A DNA stretch of 64,000 nt from Marinifilum sp. N1E240 (GTDB taxonomy: Bacteria > Bacteroidota > Bacteroidia > Bacteroidales > Marinifilaceae). Under the pieces are notes generated by a model. It was not told the origin of the DNA. It searched no databases and worked only from the letters and a program-made list of their open reading frames with translations. Positions 41,915 to 50,835 of this stretch are shown in pieces. Both the position numbers and the translations under genes were made by a program. How positions within the stretch are numbered: the stretch's first letter is position 1; each line of letters begins with the position of its first letter. The stretch covers positions 124,001 to 188,000 of the forward strand of contig NZ_WHKF01000006.1 in the NCBI RefSeq assembly GCF_009295825.1, read 5' to 3'.

Positions 41915-44257
41915 CTATTTTATTTCTACTGCATCAACCGGACAAATCTGCTTACAGATATCACATTTAATACACAATTCATTATCCACTTTGTGCAATT
42001 CGTAAGGTTTTGCTTCAATTGCATCTACCGGACAACGCTGTGCACATTTGGTACAACCAGTACAATCGTCGTTTATTTCGTAGCGAATTAAATGTTCACA
42101 CTTTCCAGACGGGCATTCGCCTTTAATGTGGGCTTCATATTCGTGTCGGAAATACTTTAAGGTGGATAGAACTGGATTTGGCGCTGTTCCTCCTAAAGCA
42201 CACATACTACCTTTTTTAGTATTAAGTGCCAATTGTTCCAATAAATCCAAATCGCTCAATTTTCCTTTGCCTGCCTTAATCTTATCAAGGATCTCTAGCA
42301 TTCTTTGTGTTCCGATTCTACAGAAAGTACATCTCCCACAGGATTCCTCCTGTGTAAATGATAAGAAATAATGAGCGATATCAACCATACAATCCGATTC
42401 ATCTAAAACAATCAATCCACCGGATCCCATCATGGCGCCGACTTCTTTCAGGGAATCAAAATCAATTGCGGTATCAGATAGTTCAGCAGGAATACATCCT
42501 CCTGAAGGACCACCAATTTGTACAGCTTTAAATTTCTTTCCGTTGGCAATTCCACCGCCAATCTCTTCTACAATTTGACGAATAGTAATTCCCATTGGCA
42601 CTTCAATCAATCCACCACGATTGATCTTTCCTGCCAAGGCAAATACTTTGGTTCCTTTGCTGTTTTCCGTCCCAATTTTCTTGAAACTTTCCGCTCCATT
42701 ACGAATAATGTAGGGAACTAAGGAAAGCGTTTCCGTATTGTTGATTAGAGTTGGCTTGCCCCATAAACCTTTCTCTGCAGGATATGGTGGTCGCAAAACA
42801 GGAATTCCTCTTTTTCCTTCTATTGAAGCAATTAATGCTGTTTCCTCTCCACATACAAAGGCTCCTGCACCCTCAAAAACTTTCAAATCAAAAGAAAAGC
42901 CTGAATTCATGATATTCTTACCAATCCAACCTTCCCTTTTACAGATTTCTAATCCTTCTTTAATGCGTTTTACCGCCAAAGGATATTCTGCACGTATGTA
43001 CAATCGTCCTTCTGTTGCACCAACTGCATATGCCGCAATCAGAATTCCTTCAATTACGCGGAATGGATAGGATTCCAATAACATTCTGTCCATAAAAGCT
43101 CCCGGATCTCCCTCATCGCCATTACAGATGATGTATTTCTGATCTGCTTGAGCATTTTTCACCATATTCCACTTGATGAATGATGGAAAACCTGCTCCAC
43201 CTCTACCTTTCAGTCCACTTTCTTCAATTTGGGCTATAATCTCACCCTGAGACATCTCCTTCAGACATTTAGTAAAAGCTTCAAAACCATTTTTGTCTTT
43301 ATACTCTTCAAAATCCGAAGGTTTGATTTCACCTCGGTATTCTGTTGCAATATTCACCTGACCTTTAAGGAACTCGGCTATTGGTGTATGTTCTTCGTTA
43401 GCATTGTATCGATTTGTACTCTTTGGAATATCCGAAAAAGTAAGATTCTCCGCATAATTATAGAATCGATTTTTGAATCGACTCATCCAATTTTCGGAGC
43501 GAAAGTGTTTTTCTATAATATCACTTACCTCATTCGCATTGATTTTGGTATAAAAGGCTGCCTCTTCCCCATTTTTATGGATCTCCAACATTGGAACCTG
43601 ATTACAAACACCTACACAACCAACTTGTTTTACATCTACTTTAATTTGATTATCAGCCAAAGTTCTTTCCAGCTCTTCCTTTACGCCTGAACTTCCACTG
43701 GCAATACAGCAGGATCCTAAACCAATTCGAATCTCCCCTTGCGAGATTCCTTCTTCTGTTACTTCACGAACTTGTTTTTCTTCGCTTGGCGCCAAATTCT
43801 TAAAATCTTCAAGAATCTCTGCTACCTTTCCTGTTTCAACATGCCCATAGGTAACATCATCAATTTGAACAACTGGTGCAAGCGTACAACATCCCAGACA
43901 TGCTACTTCTTCAACTGTAAATTGCTTTTCCGAATCGGTATCGGTTCCTTCTGCAATCTTCAATTCACGACGAAAACTGTCATAAACCTGCTTGGCTCCT
44001 TTCACATGACAAGCAGTTCCAACACATACTCTTACAATGTGCTCTCCTACTGGCTGATGACGGAATTGAGAATAAAAAGTAGAGATTCCGGTAATCTGAG
44101 CTTCGGTAATTTCCGTTAAATCACAAACTTGCTTTAATGCATCTTCGGGTAAATAGTTAAATTTTCCCTGAATGGCTTGCAAAATGGGTATTACCTTATC
44201 CGGATCACCTCCTTTTTCTGCAACAATATCATTGACTATCTCACGTATCTTCTCCAT
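41915..44257 (-). CDS. NuoE-NuoF fusion, NADH-oxidising Fe-S flavoprotein
   Basis: This 780-residue protein contains a NuoE thioredoxin-like [2Fe-2S] domain (CVGTACHVKGA and ACLGCCTLAP). A second thioredoxin-like [2Fe-2S] segment follows (GSCCIASG and GCVGVCNQVP). The NuoF core has NADH-site GRGGAGFPSF, FMN-site CNGDEGDPGAFMDR and CGEETALIASIEGKRG, and cluster ligands ESCGRCTFCRIGT. The C-terminus adds two [4Fe-4S] motifs (CTGCTKCAQRCP and CIKCDICKQICP). This matches HydB/HndC-type subunits of electron-bifurcating enzymes. The ATG at 44257 sits 2 bp after the stop of the preceding gene with AGGGA as a Shine-Dalgarno-like site; a further ATG lies at 44275. Confidence 0.9.
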   Translation of the reverse strand: MEKIREIVNDIVAEKGGDPDKVIPILQAIQGKFNYLPEDALKQVCDLTEITEAQITGISTFYSQFRHQPVGEHIVRVCVGTACHVKGAKQVYDSFRRELKIAEGTDTDSEKQFTVEEVACLGCCTLAPVVQIDDVTYGHVETGKVAEILEDFKNLAPSEEKQVREVTEEGISQGEIRIGLGSCCIASGSSGVKEELERTLADNQIKVDVKQVGCVGVCNQVPMLEIHKNGEEAAFYTKINANEVSDIIEKHFRSENWMSRFKNRFYNYAENLTFSDIPKSTNRYNANEEHTPIAEFLKGQVNIATEYRGEIKPSDFEEYKDKNGFEAFTKCLKEMSQGEIIAQIEESGLKGRGGAGFPSFIKWNMVKNAQADQKYIICNGDEGDPGAFMDRMLLESYPFRVIEGILIAAYAVGATEGRLYIRAEYPLAVKRIKEGLEICKREGWIGKNIMNSGFSFDLKVFEGAGAFVCGEETALIASIEGKRGIPVLRPPYPAEKGLWGKPTLINNTETLSLVPYIIRNGAESFKKIGTENSKGTKVFALAGKINRGGLIEVPMGITIRQIVEEIGGGIANGKKFKAVQIGGPSGGCIPAELSDTAIDFDSLKEVGAMMGSGGLIVLDESDCMVDIAHYFLSFTQEESCGRCTFCRIGTQRMLEILDKIKAGKGKLSDLDLLEQLALNTKKGSMCALGGTAPNPVLSTLKYFRHEYEAHIKGECPSGKCEHLIRYEINDDCTGCTKCAQRCPVDAIEAKPYELHKVDNELCIKCDICKQICPVDAVEIK

Positions 44258-44259
44258 AA

Positions 44260-46239
44260 TTATTTCCCTATGCAATAAAGGTTCTTCTCTCCACGGATAT
44301 AAATTTTCCCGTCAGCAAAAGCCGGTGACATATCCGATTTCTCTCCCAGTGCAGGTGCACCAATCTCAACATATTCTTTGTCTGCTTTAAAAATGTGCAT
44401 TACACCTTCCCTGTCAAGCAGATATATTTTCTCATCCACCAAAATTGGCGAAGCATAAAAGCCATTATCAAACTCCTGTTCCCAGCGAATTTCACCAGAC
44501 TTAGCATCGTAGCAAACTACAGCTCCATAACTGGTCACAATAAACAGATTTCCTTCATAAGCAATTGGGCTTGGTACATCCGATAAATAATCATATGCTT
44601 CCCAAAGCACTTCCGGATTTGTACCCGGTTTGATAGCAACCAAACTAGCGTATTCATTCAAAGCATAAACAATTCCATTATCATAGGCTATAGAAGGACC
44701 AACTTCACCTGTAATGCAATCCAAACTCCATAACTCCTTACCTGTCTGAACATCGTAAGAAGCAACAGAAGGATCCGCAGCCAGTATCACTTCAACATTT
44801 CCTCCATTTTGAACTATTACAGGTGATGCCCATGAAACTCTAACCTTTCTCTTTGTGCTCCATACTTCATCTCCATTAGCTATCGAAAGTGCCATTACTT
44901 TTGCAGCCTTTTTGTGATCGAACTGAACAATCAGCTTGTCTTCAAATACCAATAAGGATGAAGAATGACCATAATGATTACTAGGAACACCTAAGTTCTT
45001 TGCCCATTTCTTTTTTCCTGCAAAGTCTAAAGCAACGATATCGCCATTAGCGAAAATGGCAAATACAGATTTTCCATCGGTAGTAACTGTAGATGCAGCA
45101 TGTCCAGTATCCGGCGTTACTTCAGGTGATTTTGCAGGAGAACCAGCAATTCCCTCAACCTTAGCTGTCCATGCTAATTTACCATTATTTCTATCGTAGC
45201 AATACACTTCTCTTTGAGAAGCATTGGCACCAGATAAAAACAACTTATCTCCCCAAATTACCGGAGAATTGTAGGCATGAATAGGAACAGGCACTTTCCA
45301 CAATACATTTTTATTGCTTGCTCCATCCCAATCGGTTGGGATATTGGTTTGATATCCGATTCCATTACCTCCAGGACCTCTGAATGATGGGAAGTTTTCC
45401 ATCATCTCCTTGGTAGGATAGTCTGCCATTGTAGATTTAGGAGTTTTTTCTATTTTATTATCTGTTCCTTCAGAGTGATCTACCGTTCCTTGTGCTTCCT
45501 CAAGCATTCCTTCGGAGTGATCTACCGCTCCTTGTGCTTCCTCAAGCTCTCCTTCGGGATGATCTTCCACTCCTTGTGCTTCCTCAAGCACTCCTTCGGG
45601 ATGATCTTCCGTTCCTTGTACTTCCTCAAGCTCTCCTTCGGAGTGTTCTTCTATTCCTTCTGATTTCCTGGCTATATCTTGAATATGATTTTCAGCATCT
45701 TCGACCTGCGTAGGATTAGAATCAGCCATTAAAGCAGCTTCTGTAAATTTATTTCCCAGTTCTTTATGAGTTAAAAATGCAAAAAGCAAGGTAATGCCAA
45801 CCAAAACAAATCCACCTACGACAATCCATTTGCGGGCTTTTTCTCTGAAAAGAACAATATTCTCTTCTTCTTTCTCAGTAACCTCTGGTAATTTTTGTTT
45901 TCCAGCATAAAACATTTGCAATGCAATAGCAGTAACAATTACTCCTAATAGCAACAAATATCCTCCGGCTTTCACTTGCCATTGATTGGTAAAATATGCT
46001 TTACGTACCAATAAATCCATCTCCCGAATTTGTTCTCTTAATTGAGTATCACTTGGATTCTCCTCTAATCGTTGAACCAAAGAATTGATCAATTCTGTAT
46101 TGACCGGATCAATACGATTGATTTGAATGTAATTTACCAAAACCAACATGCAAATGATGAAAGAAAATGTTCCAGCCACAATGGCTATGTTTCTCCATAA
46201 GGATAGGTTGATTTTTCTTATTTTGAATTTGTTACTCAT
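44260..46239 (-). CDS. Membrane-anchored PQQ-like beta-propeller with a repetitive acidic linker
   Basis: This 659-residue protein starts at the ATG at 46239 (MSNKFKIRK). Three membrane helices lie within about residues 15-165 (IVAGTFSFIICMLVLV; YLLLLGVIVTAIALQM; VVGGFVLVGITLLFAF). A flexible linker follows with five repeats of about 15 residues of the type LEEAQGVEDHPEGE. The C-terminal 390 residues form a PQQ-like propeller opening NFPSFRGPGGNGIGY, with blades such as GKLAWTAK, GDEVWSTK and GEIRWEQE. The propeller should be periplasmic. The stop lies 2 bp before the NuoEF start, tying it to that enzyme. Confidence 0.85.
   Translation of the reverse strand: MSNKFKIRKINLSLWRNIAIVAGTFSFIICMLVLVNYIQINRIDPVNTELINSLVQRLEENPSDTQLREQIREMDLLVRKAYFTNQWQVKAGGYLLLLGVIVTAIALQMFYAGKQKLPEVTEKEEENIVLFREKARKWIVVGGFVLVGITLLFAFLTHKELGNKFTEAALMADSNPTQVEDAENHIQDIARKSEGIEEHSEGELEEVQGTEDHPEGVLEEAQGVEDHPEGELEEAQGAVDHSEGMLEEAQGTVDHSEGTDNKIEKTPKSTMADYPTKEMMENFPSFRGPGGNGIGYQTNIPTDWDGASNKNVLWKVPVPIHAYNSPVIWGDKLFLSGANASQREVYCYDRNNGKLAWTAKVEGIAGSPAKSPEVTPDTGHAASTVTTDGKSVFAIFANGDIVALDFAGKKKWAKNLGVPSNHYGHSSSLLVFEDKLIVQFDHKKAAKVMALSIANGDEVWSTKRKVRVSWASPVIVQNGGNVEVILAADPSVASYDVQTGKELWSLDCITGEVGPSIAYDNGIVYALNEYASLVAIKPGTNPEVLWEAYDYLSDVPSPIAYEGNLFIVTSYGAVVCYDAKSGEIRWEQEFDNGFYASPILVDEKIYLLDREGVMHIFKADKEYVEIGAPALGEKSDMSPAFADGKIYIRGEKNLYCIGK
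45470..45660. repeat. In-frame 42-45-bp repeats inside the propeller linker
   Basis: TCCTTGTGCTTCCTCAAGC recurs four or five times at about 45-bp intervals within the gene at 44260-46239. It encodes the linker repeat EEAQG-x-x-DHxEG-x-L. The high identity of the DNA suggests recent expansion and likely length variation between strains. Confidence 0.8.
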
Positions 46240-46321
46240 ATTGTAATTATTTAACCACAAAGGATTCTCAAAGTATATTTAAAGACACTGCCAGGTTTTT
46301 AAAACGCTGTCAGGTCATCTT

Positions 46322-47581
46322 TTATTTCTCGACTGGACAATATTTCAAGCACCTGGCACAGCTCACACAATCTCCTTTGTCTGGTGTATAATCTTCACGA
46401 TAGCGATAAGTTGATAATCCTGCTAAAGCTAAGCCGAATACCAAACCTATAAAAGCTCCCAAAATCCAAGAGCCATAATAGAACTGCTTCATAATATCCG
46501 CAGCTTCCAGATACAATTCATTCACCGTTTGACCAGATGTTCTAAAGCCTTCTATCTCCAATGTTTCTGTCATAGTTTGAGGATCGAAATGCAACATTTC
46601 ATCCGCCAAGCGAACTTTTGTGTTTACCATAGCCAGGTTCTCATGGAAATTTGAAACAGTCCATCCTCCAATAATCATCAAAGCGGGAACAATTAGGCTT
46701 AAAAGAATAAATCTTCGAGTTGCAGAACGTTTATCCTCCATTTGTTTCACTTCAACAGGCTTGTTGATCGCATCTAAAGGACATGAATTATCACATAACT
46801 TACATTGAATACAACTTGCAGGTGTTATTGTCAAATGATTTTTGGATACTCGGCTGACGAGATTTAAAATCACGCCGTAAGGACAAAGAAATCTACAATA
46901 TGGACGTGCTATAAAAATGCTAATCAATAGGAAGGCAGCACCAATGGCAAACATGAAAAATGTTGCATTGAATCGGAATATACCAACAAATGGATCGTAT
47001 CTGCAGATGATGAAATCGGTGGCGGTAGCTGCGTATAGAACGGATAATCCCAAATAAATATATGGAATGAGTCCCAACACTTTCTGTAACCATTTCTTCA
47101 AACTCACAGGTCTTAACAAAAAGACATCCTGAATGGCTCCCAAGGGACAAACACCTGCACAGAAAGTTCGACCAAAGAATAATGTAAAAACCAAAGGAAT
47201 CACAAAAAATGCCAATGCCGATAAAGGGATGTGATAGCCGGGATTAAAAAGTGCGAGTACAACATTTTGAACCGATCCTACAGAACAAACGCATCCTTCT
47301 CTGAAGAAACCAAAATACAGAATCGAAAACAAAGAAATGGCTACCACTCCTGTTCGTGATCTTTTCTTTAAAATGAACCAGGTAATTAAACTCAATGATG
47401 CGATTAAAACAATTACATCAAGATAGACAAACAATCCATCTCTTGGTGCTGGCATTGAGGTTACTGGCTGTGTATATCCTGATTCAAACTCAGGTTTAGG
47501 AAATCGTTGCGTTTGAGCAAAAGCAACAAGATCCATTAGTAGTAATATCAATAATGAGATAAAGGCAAGGCTTTTCTTCAT
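46322..47581 (-). CDS. NapH/NosR-like membrane polyferredoxin
   Basis: This 419-residue inner-membrane protein begins with a signal-like segment (MKKSLAFISLLILLLMDLVA) followed by five to six more helices. The polyferredoxin motifs are REGCVCSVGSVQN, GRTFCAGVCPLGAIQDV, ARPYCRFLCPYGVILN and the soluble CIQCKLCDNSCPLDA; CVSCARCLKYCP closes the C-terminus. The CxxxCP motifs are those of NapH, NosR and CcoG. No FMN-binding domain of full NosR is present. It probably passes electrons between quinol or cytoplasmic donors and the periplasm, together with the ferredoxin encoded 3 bp upstream. Confidence 0.85.
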   Translation of the reverse strand: MKKSLAFISLLILLLMDLVAFAQTQRFPKPEFESGYTQPVTSMPAPRDGLFVYLDVIVLIASLSLITWFILKKRSRTGVVAISLFSILYFGFFREGCVCSVGSVQNVVLALFNPGYHIPLSALAFFVIPLVFTLFFGRTFCAGVCPLGAIQDVFLLRPVSLKKWLQKVLGLIPYIYLGLSVLYAATATDFIICRYDPFVGIFRFNATFFMFAIGAAFLLISIFIARPYCRFLCPYGVILNLVSRVSKNHLTITPASCIQCKLCDNSCPLDAINKPVEVKQMEDKRSATRRFILLSLIVPALMIIGGWTVSNFHENLAMVNTKVRLADEMLHFDPQTMTETLEIEGFRTSGQTVNELYLEAADIMKQFYYGSWILGAFIGLVFGLALAGLSTYRYREDYTPDKGDCVSCARCLKYCPVEK

Positions 47582-47584
47582 TTC

Positions 47585-48145
47585 TTAAATCTTTTTGTTG
47601 GTTTTGAAGCCTGTAAACTGGTAAGCTTCTTCAATAGGAACTCTTTTAAATGCATCGGATGGACAATCTTGTGCAATGGCACATTGATTGCAATTCACAC
47701 ACAGATCATGACTGATCTGTAATTGCAGAGAACCATTTCCAAATGCACCGCAACCTTTCACACATTTGCCACAGCCAATACACAATTCATCAATGATATC
47801 ATACTTAAAATAAGGATCCTCAACATAAGTTCTCTTTATAGCACCTGTTGGGCAAAGCTGATTTTCTGCTCCTGTAGACAAATCCTTCACATTTGGTCTG
47901 AAATATCCTCCACATAAATCGCAATATCCACACATATCATACACATGAATACATTTGACTGCCGATGGCGTTACCACACAACTTGTTGCACAACGTCCAC
48001 ATTGAGTGCATTTAGTTGGATCTAACTGCCAAAAGAAATCCCCTTTTGCGCTTTTGTTAACCAAAACTCCCGCAACTCCCACGATGCTGGCTCCTGCTGC
48101 AAATCGAAAACAAGTATTTATGAATTCTCTTCTGTCTTTTTTCAT
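47585..48145 (-). CDS. Tat-exported four-cluster ferredoxin (NapG-like)
   Basis: The 186-residue protein starts MKKDRREFINTCFRFAAGAS, with a Tat-like RRxFI motif and a hydrophobic stretch. Cluster motifs are CTQCGRCATSC, CGYCDLCGG, CIGCGKCVKGC and CVNCNQCAIAQDC, plus CPTGAI, as in NapG/NrfC proteins. It should sit on the periplasmic face and take electrons from the membrane polyferredoxin encoded immediately downstream with a 3-bp gap. The terminal electron acceptor is not evident. Confidence 0.85.
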   Translation of the reverse strand: MKKDRREFINTCFRFAAGASIVGVAGVLVNKSAKGDFFWQLDPTKCTQCGRCATSCVVTPSAVKCIHVYDMCGYCDLCGGYFRPNVKDLSTGAENQLCPTGAIKRTYVEDPYFKYDIIDELCIGCGKCVKGCGAFGNGSLQLQISHDLCVNCNQCAIAQDCPSDAFKRVPIEEAYQFTGFKTNKKI

Positions 48146-48179
48146 CGATTACCAATCCTTATTAAATAGTCTAAAAAAG

Positions 48180-48374
48180 TTATTGGTCTTGTTTGTACTT
48201 TATGCCTTCTGGCAAAGTACATCCTTCCAAACTCTTGCAATCTTTGCACATATTTTTAAAAGTGCAAGTCTCTTCGGTTGTGTTGTTTCTATAAATAAAA
48301 ACACCACTCATCACCGCAAGTCCTCCAAGAATCAGACTTCTCATTCCATTTCTTAAAAAATCTCTTCTATCCAT
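48180..48374 (-). CDS. Small Tat-signal cysteine protein
   Basis: This 64-residue protein starts MDRRDFLRNGMRSLILGG, a textbook Tat motif, and has about 30 mature residues with CTFKNMCKDCKSLEGC, four cysteines in a tight group. I chose the ATG at 48374, one base past the stop of the preceding gene (TAAAATG); an ATG at 48389 would overlap that gene by 14 bp. It might be a redox or metal-binding partner of the ferredoxin encoded 34 bp downstream. The cysteine spacing (C-x5-C-x2-C-x5-C) is not a standard [4Fe-4S] motif. No known family. Confidence 0.75.
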   Translation of the reverse strand: MDRRDFLRNGMRSLILGGLAVMSGVFIYRNNTTEETCTFKNMCKDCKSLEGCTLPEGIKYKQDQ

Positions 48375-48375
48375 T

Positions 48376-49338
48376 TTATTTTGCTTCAAATACTCTTATC
48401 ATTTTCTTCACTGGATCCAAAACATAGATTCTGTCCTCTGAATCAACAGCCAAATCAATACCTACAGTTTTTTCCTCGAACAGATCGGGAGCGGCAACAA
48501 CCGATTTAAAATCGCCGGAAGGAAGATGAATTTTCACTCTTTCAATTCCCTTCTCTACAGTCACAAATGAACCATCGGAAAGCATGGCGATATTGGAAGG
48601 ATTACAACAGCCACTAAAACCATCAACACTCATAGATGTTCTGTTCCAAGATGATATTTGATCTCCATTAGTATTGTAGGCTTCAAATGCATGTCTGCCC
48701 GGATTCACTGCCCACAATTCTCCTTGTCTGCCAATTAGTACATCGAAATATGGACTTGGGATCACAAATCCCTTTATTCCTGCTTCCTTATCTTGTTCAC
48801 CAATCTCTTTAAGCTTATTTCCATCCATATCGTAATGATGAATGATTTTTTGTCCTGCATCAGCAATGAATATATTCTCCCCCTGAATGGCTATTGATGT
48901 AATGAAAGTCCTATCACCAGCTACCAAAAAGCTATTTTTTAAACTGCCATCAGGTTTGCGAATATCAACTCTGTTTCTCATGCCTACTGCAATATTTCCA
49001 TCTTCGGTAATCGTAAGGCAACGGGCACTTTCTCTTAATTTTAAGGCATTGATCTGTTTCCCATCAGAGCTATATACAAACACATTCTTATCTGTACTGA
49101 TATAAATTTGATCATTTTGATCGATCGCAATTCCATGAACACCTTCGGCACTCAATCTAATTTGCTTTGTCTCTTTATGACTTATTAGTTCGGGATTTAT
49201 CTTTTTCAATTCCGCCAAATCGTATTCATAGACATTCTTCTGTGAATTTTGCGTATCAACAAAGAGATCCTTTGCCATAACGGCGATTAAAATCACTAAA
49301 AGAACAACCGACAACCACAATACAAGCTTGTTTTTCAT
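48376..49338 (-). CDS. NHL-type six-bladed beta-propeller with N-terminal membrane anchor
   Basis: This 320-residue protein has one N-terminal helix (LVLWLSVVLLVILIAVMA) and then a propeller with NHL-like repeats: GVHGIAIDQNDQIYISTD, TSIAIQGENIFIADAGQKII, DVLIGRQGELWAVNPGRHAF and GIDLAVDSEDRIYVLDP. A CC pair occurs in FSGCCNPSN near residue 248. It is probably anchored in the inner membrane facing the periplasm. Its role within the redox module may be binding rather than catalysis. Confidence 0.82.
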   Translation of the reverse strand: MKNKLVLWLSVVLLVILIAVMAKDLFVDTQNSQKNVYEYDLAELKKINPELISHKETKQIRLSAEGVHGIAIDQNDQIYISTDKNVFVYSSDGKQINALKLRESARCLTITEDGNIAVGMRNRVDIRKPDGSLKNSFLVAGDRTFITSIAIQGENIFIADAGQKIIHHYDMDGNKLKEIGEQDKEAGIKGFVIPSPYFDVLIGRQGELWAVNPGRHAFEAYNTNGDQISSWNRTSMSVDGFSGCCNPSNIAMLSDGSFVTVEKGIERVKIHLPSGDFKSVVAAPDLFEEKTVGIDLAVDSEDRIYVLDPVKKMIRVFEAK

Positions 49339-49349
49339 CTGTTTATATT

Positions 49350-50777
49350 TTAATTGGCTCTTATATCAATACAAAGCATGTGTTTGGAATCTCTCATTAA
49401 CAATCTACCATCAGTAATCACCAAAGGTCCCCATGCATCATGTCCATCCAATATTTTAGTTTTATCCAGTAATTCAAATTCCTTAGTTGAAGCTCTTGCA
49501 ATAGTCATTGTTCCATCATCTTTAAGGATGAAAAACTTATCATCAGCAATTACATATGGACCCAATCCAAATCGTTCACTTGTTCCGCTTGTCCAAAGAA
49601 TATTTGTACAATCATTCGGATCAACACAGACAAATCGATTTCGTACTCCGCCGGCATCCTTTGGTAAAATTGAAAACATGCGATCCTTATAAACCACAGG
49701 AGTTTGCTGCTCGGATGCAACACCATCTTTTGGTTTAAATTTCTGTAAAGTTTCCACAGTATAGCTATCTCCTGATTTTTTCACCTGAAGTAATATTGAT
49801 CCTGCACCATATCCAGCGGTCATGAATACTTTACCATTCTCGAAAACAACAGGTGAAGGAGCCACTACCGAAGGAGCAAAATCTTTTGTCTTCCATAGAA
49901 TTTGTCCCAAATCATCACCTTCTGCTGAAACTCCAACAATTCCACCAACTGCAGCATAAACCCACATCTTTTTACCATCCAAAGTCATTGGCATGATAGA
50001 AGAGTGTGACATTTTCCAATTGTCTGGATTTGGTGTTTCCCACAGCACTTTACCTGTGGCACAATCCACTCCTATCATCAAAGATTTTCCTCCTGGAGCC
50101 AAAATGGCAACATTATCGACAATAATCGGACATTGACCTGTATACCAAAAAGGTATTTCGGACATGTATTCTTTTACCAAATCGATTCCCCAAAGAAAAT
50201 CACCTGTATTTGGGTCGATACACATCACATGACAGCGAGGTCCCATGGTAATTAAATACTTGTCGTTAATGGCAGGAACAGTTCTCGATATTCCGTGGTT
50301 ACGTTTAATGCGAACACGATACCATCTTCTCCACAATTCCTCTCCTGTTTCCAATGAGAAACAACGCAAAGCATCTGCTTTTTTCACCTCATCGTAATCT
50401 AATACATATACCTTACCATTATATACAACAGGCGCTGCATGTCCTTCTCCCAAATCAACCTGCCAGTCAATTTTCGGTCCTTCTCCCCAGGAATTGATCA
50501 ATTTATTTTGATCCTCAGAGATATTATCAGATTTAGCTCCTCGAAACTGTGTCCATTTTCCTTTTAAATCAGAAGTAAATTCTTTGAAAAAATCGAAACC
50601 TTCCCCAATGACCACTTTTCCTCCACTTGATGCACTCTCCTTAGGTCTGTTATCCAAACCCGGAACACTTGCATGCATATCTTTAACAGGATTGTAAGCC
50701 AACCAATACACAAACAGAACTATTGCAATAACAATAGATAAGAGGATTAAACCTTTTTCGCTTCTTTTCGACAGCAT
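49350..50777 (-). CDS. Membrane-anchored PQQ-like beta-propeller
   Basis: In this 475-residue protein an N-terminal helix (GLILLSIVIAIVLFVYWLAY) acts as anchor. The propeller begins KWTQFRGAKSDN and has blades marked by GEELWRRWY, GDFLWGIDL, GKVLWETPN and QILWKTKD. HAAPVVYNGKVYVLDYDE is a typical strand pair. No heme motif is present. It is encoded between the NHL propeller (11-bp gap) and another PQQ-like lipoprotein. Confidence 0.85.
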   Translation of the reverse strand: MLSKRSEKGLILLSIVIAIVLFVYWLAYNPVKDMHASVPGLDNRPKESASSGGKVVIGEGFDFFKEFTSDLKGKWTQFRGAKSDNISEDQNKLINSWGEGPKIDWQVDLGEGHAAPVVYNGKVYVLDYDEVKKADALRCFSLETGEELWRRWYRVRIKRNHGISRTVPAINDKYLITMGPRCHVMCIDPNTGDFLWGIDLVKEYMSEIPFWYTGQCPIIVDNVAILAPGGKSLMIGVDCATGKVLWETPNPDNWKMSHSSIMPMTLDGKKMWVYAAVGGIVGVSAEGDDLGQILWKTKDFAPSVVAPSPVVFENGKVFMTAGYGAGSILLQVKKSGDSYTVETLQKFKPKDGVASEQQTPVVYKDRMFSILPKDAGGVRNRFVCVDPNDCTNILWTSGTSERFGLGPYVIADDKFFILKDDGTMTIARASTKEFELLDKTKILDGHDAWGPLVITDGRLLMRDSKHMLCIDIRAN

Positions 50778-50791
50778 ATACTTTATCGTAA

Positions 50792-50825
50792 TAAACCTGA
50801 CGGGTATCAGAAACCTGTCAGGTCT
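50792..50825. repeat. Intergenic CCTGTCAGGT-type repeat pair
   Basis: AAACCTGACGGGTATCAG followed by AAACCTGTCAGGTCT lies between two propeller genes. It matches the palindrome at 35971-35985 and the text CTGCCAGGTTTTT...CTGTCAGGT at 46286-46316. Confidence 0.6.
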
Positions 50826-50835
50826 GAAAAATAAT

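Noticed and set aside
46322-48145. Periplasmic nitrate reductase or nitrous oxide reductase operon
   Set aside because: NapH/NapG- or NosR-like proteins are present, but no catalytic NapA/NapB or NosZ and no nosDFY gene set was found in the window.
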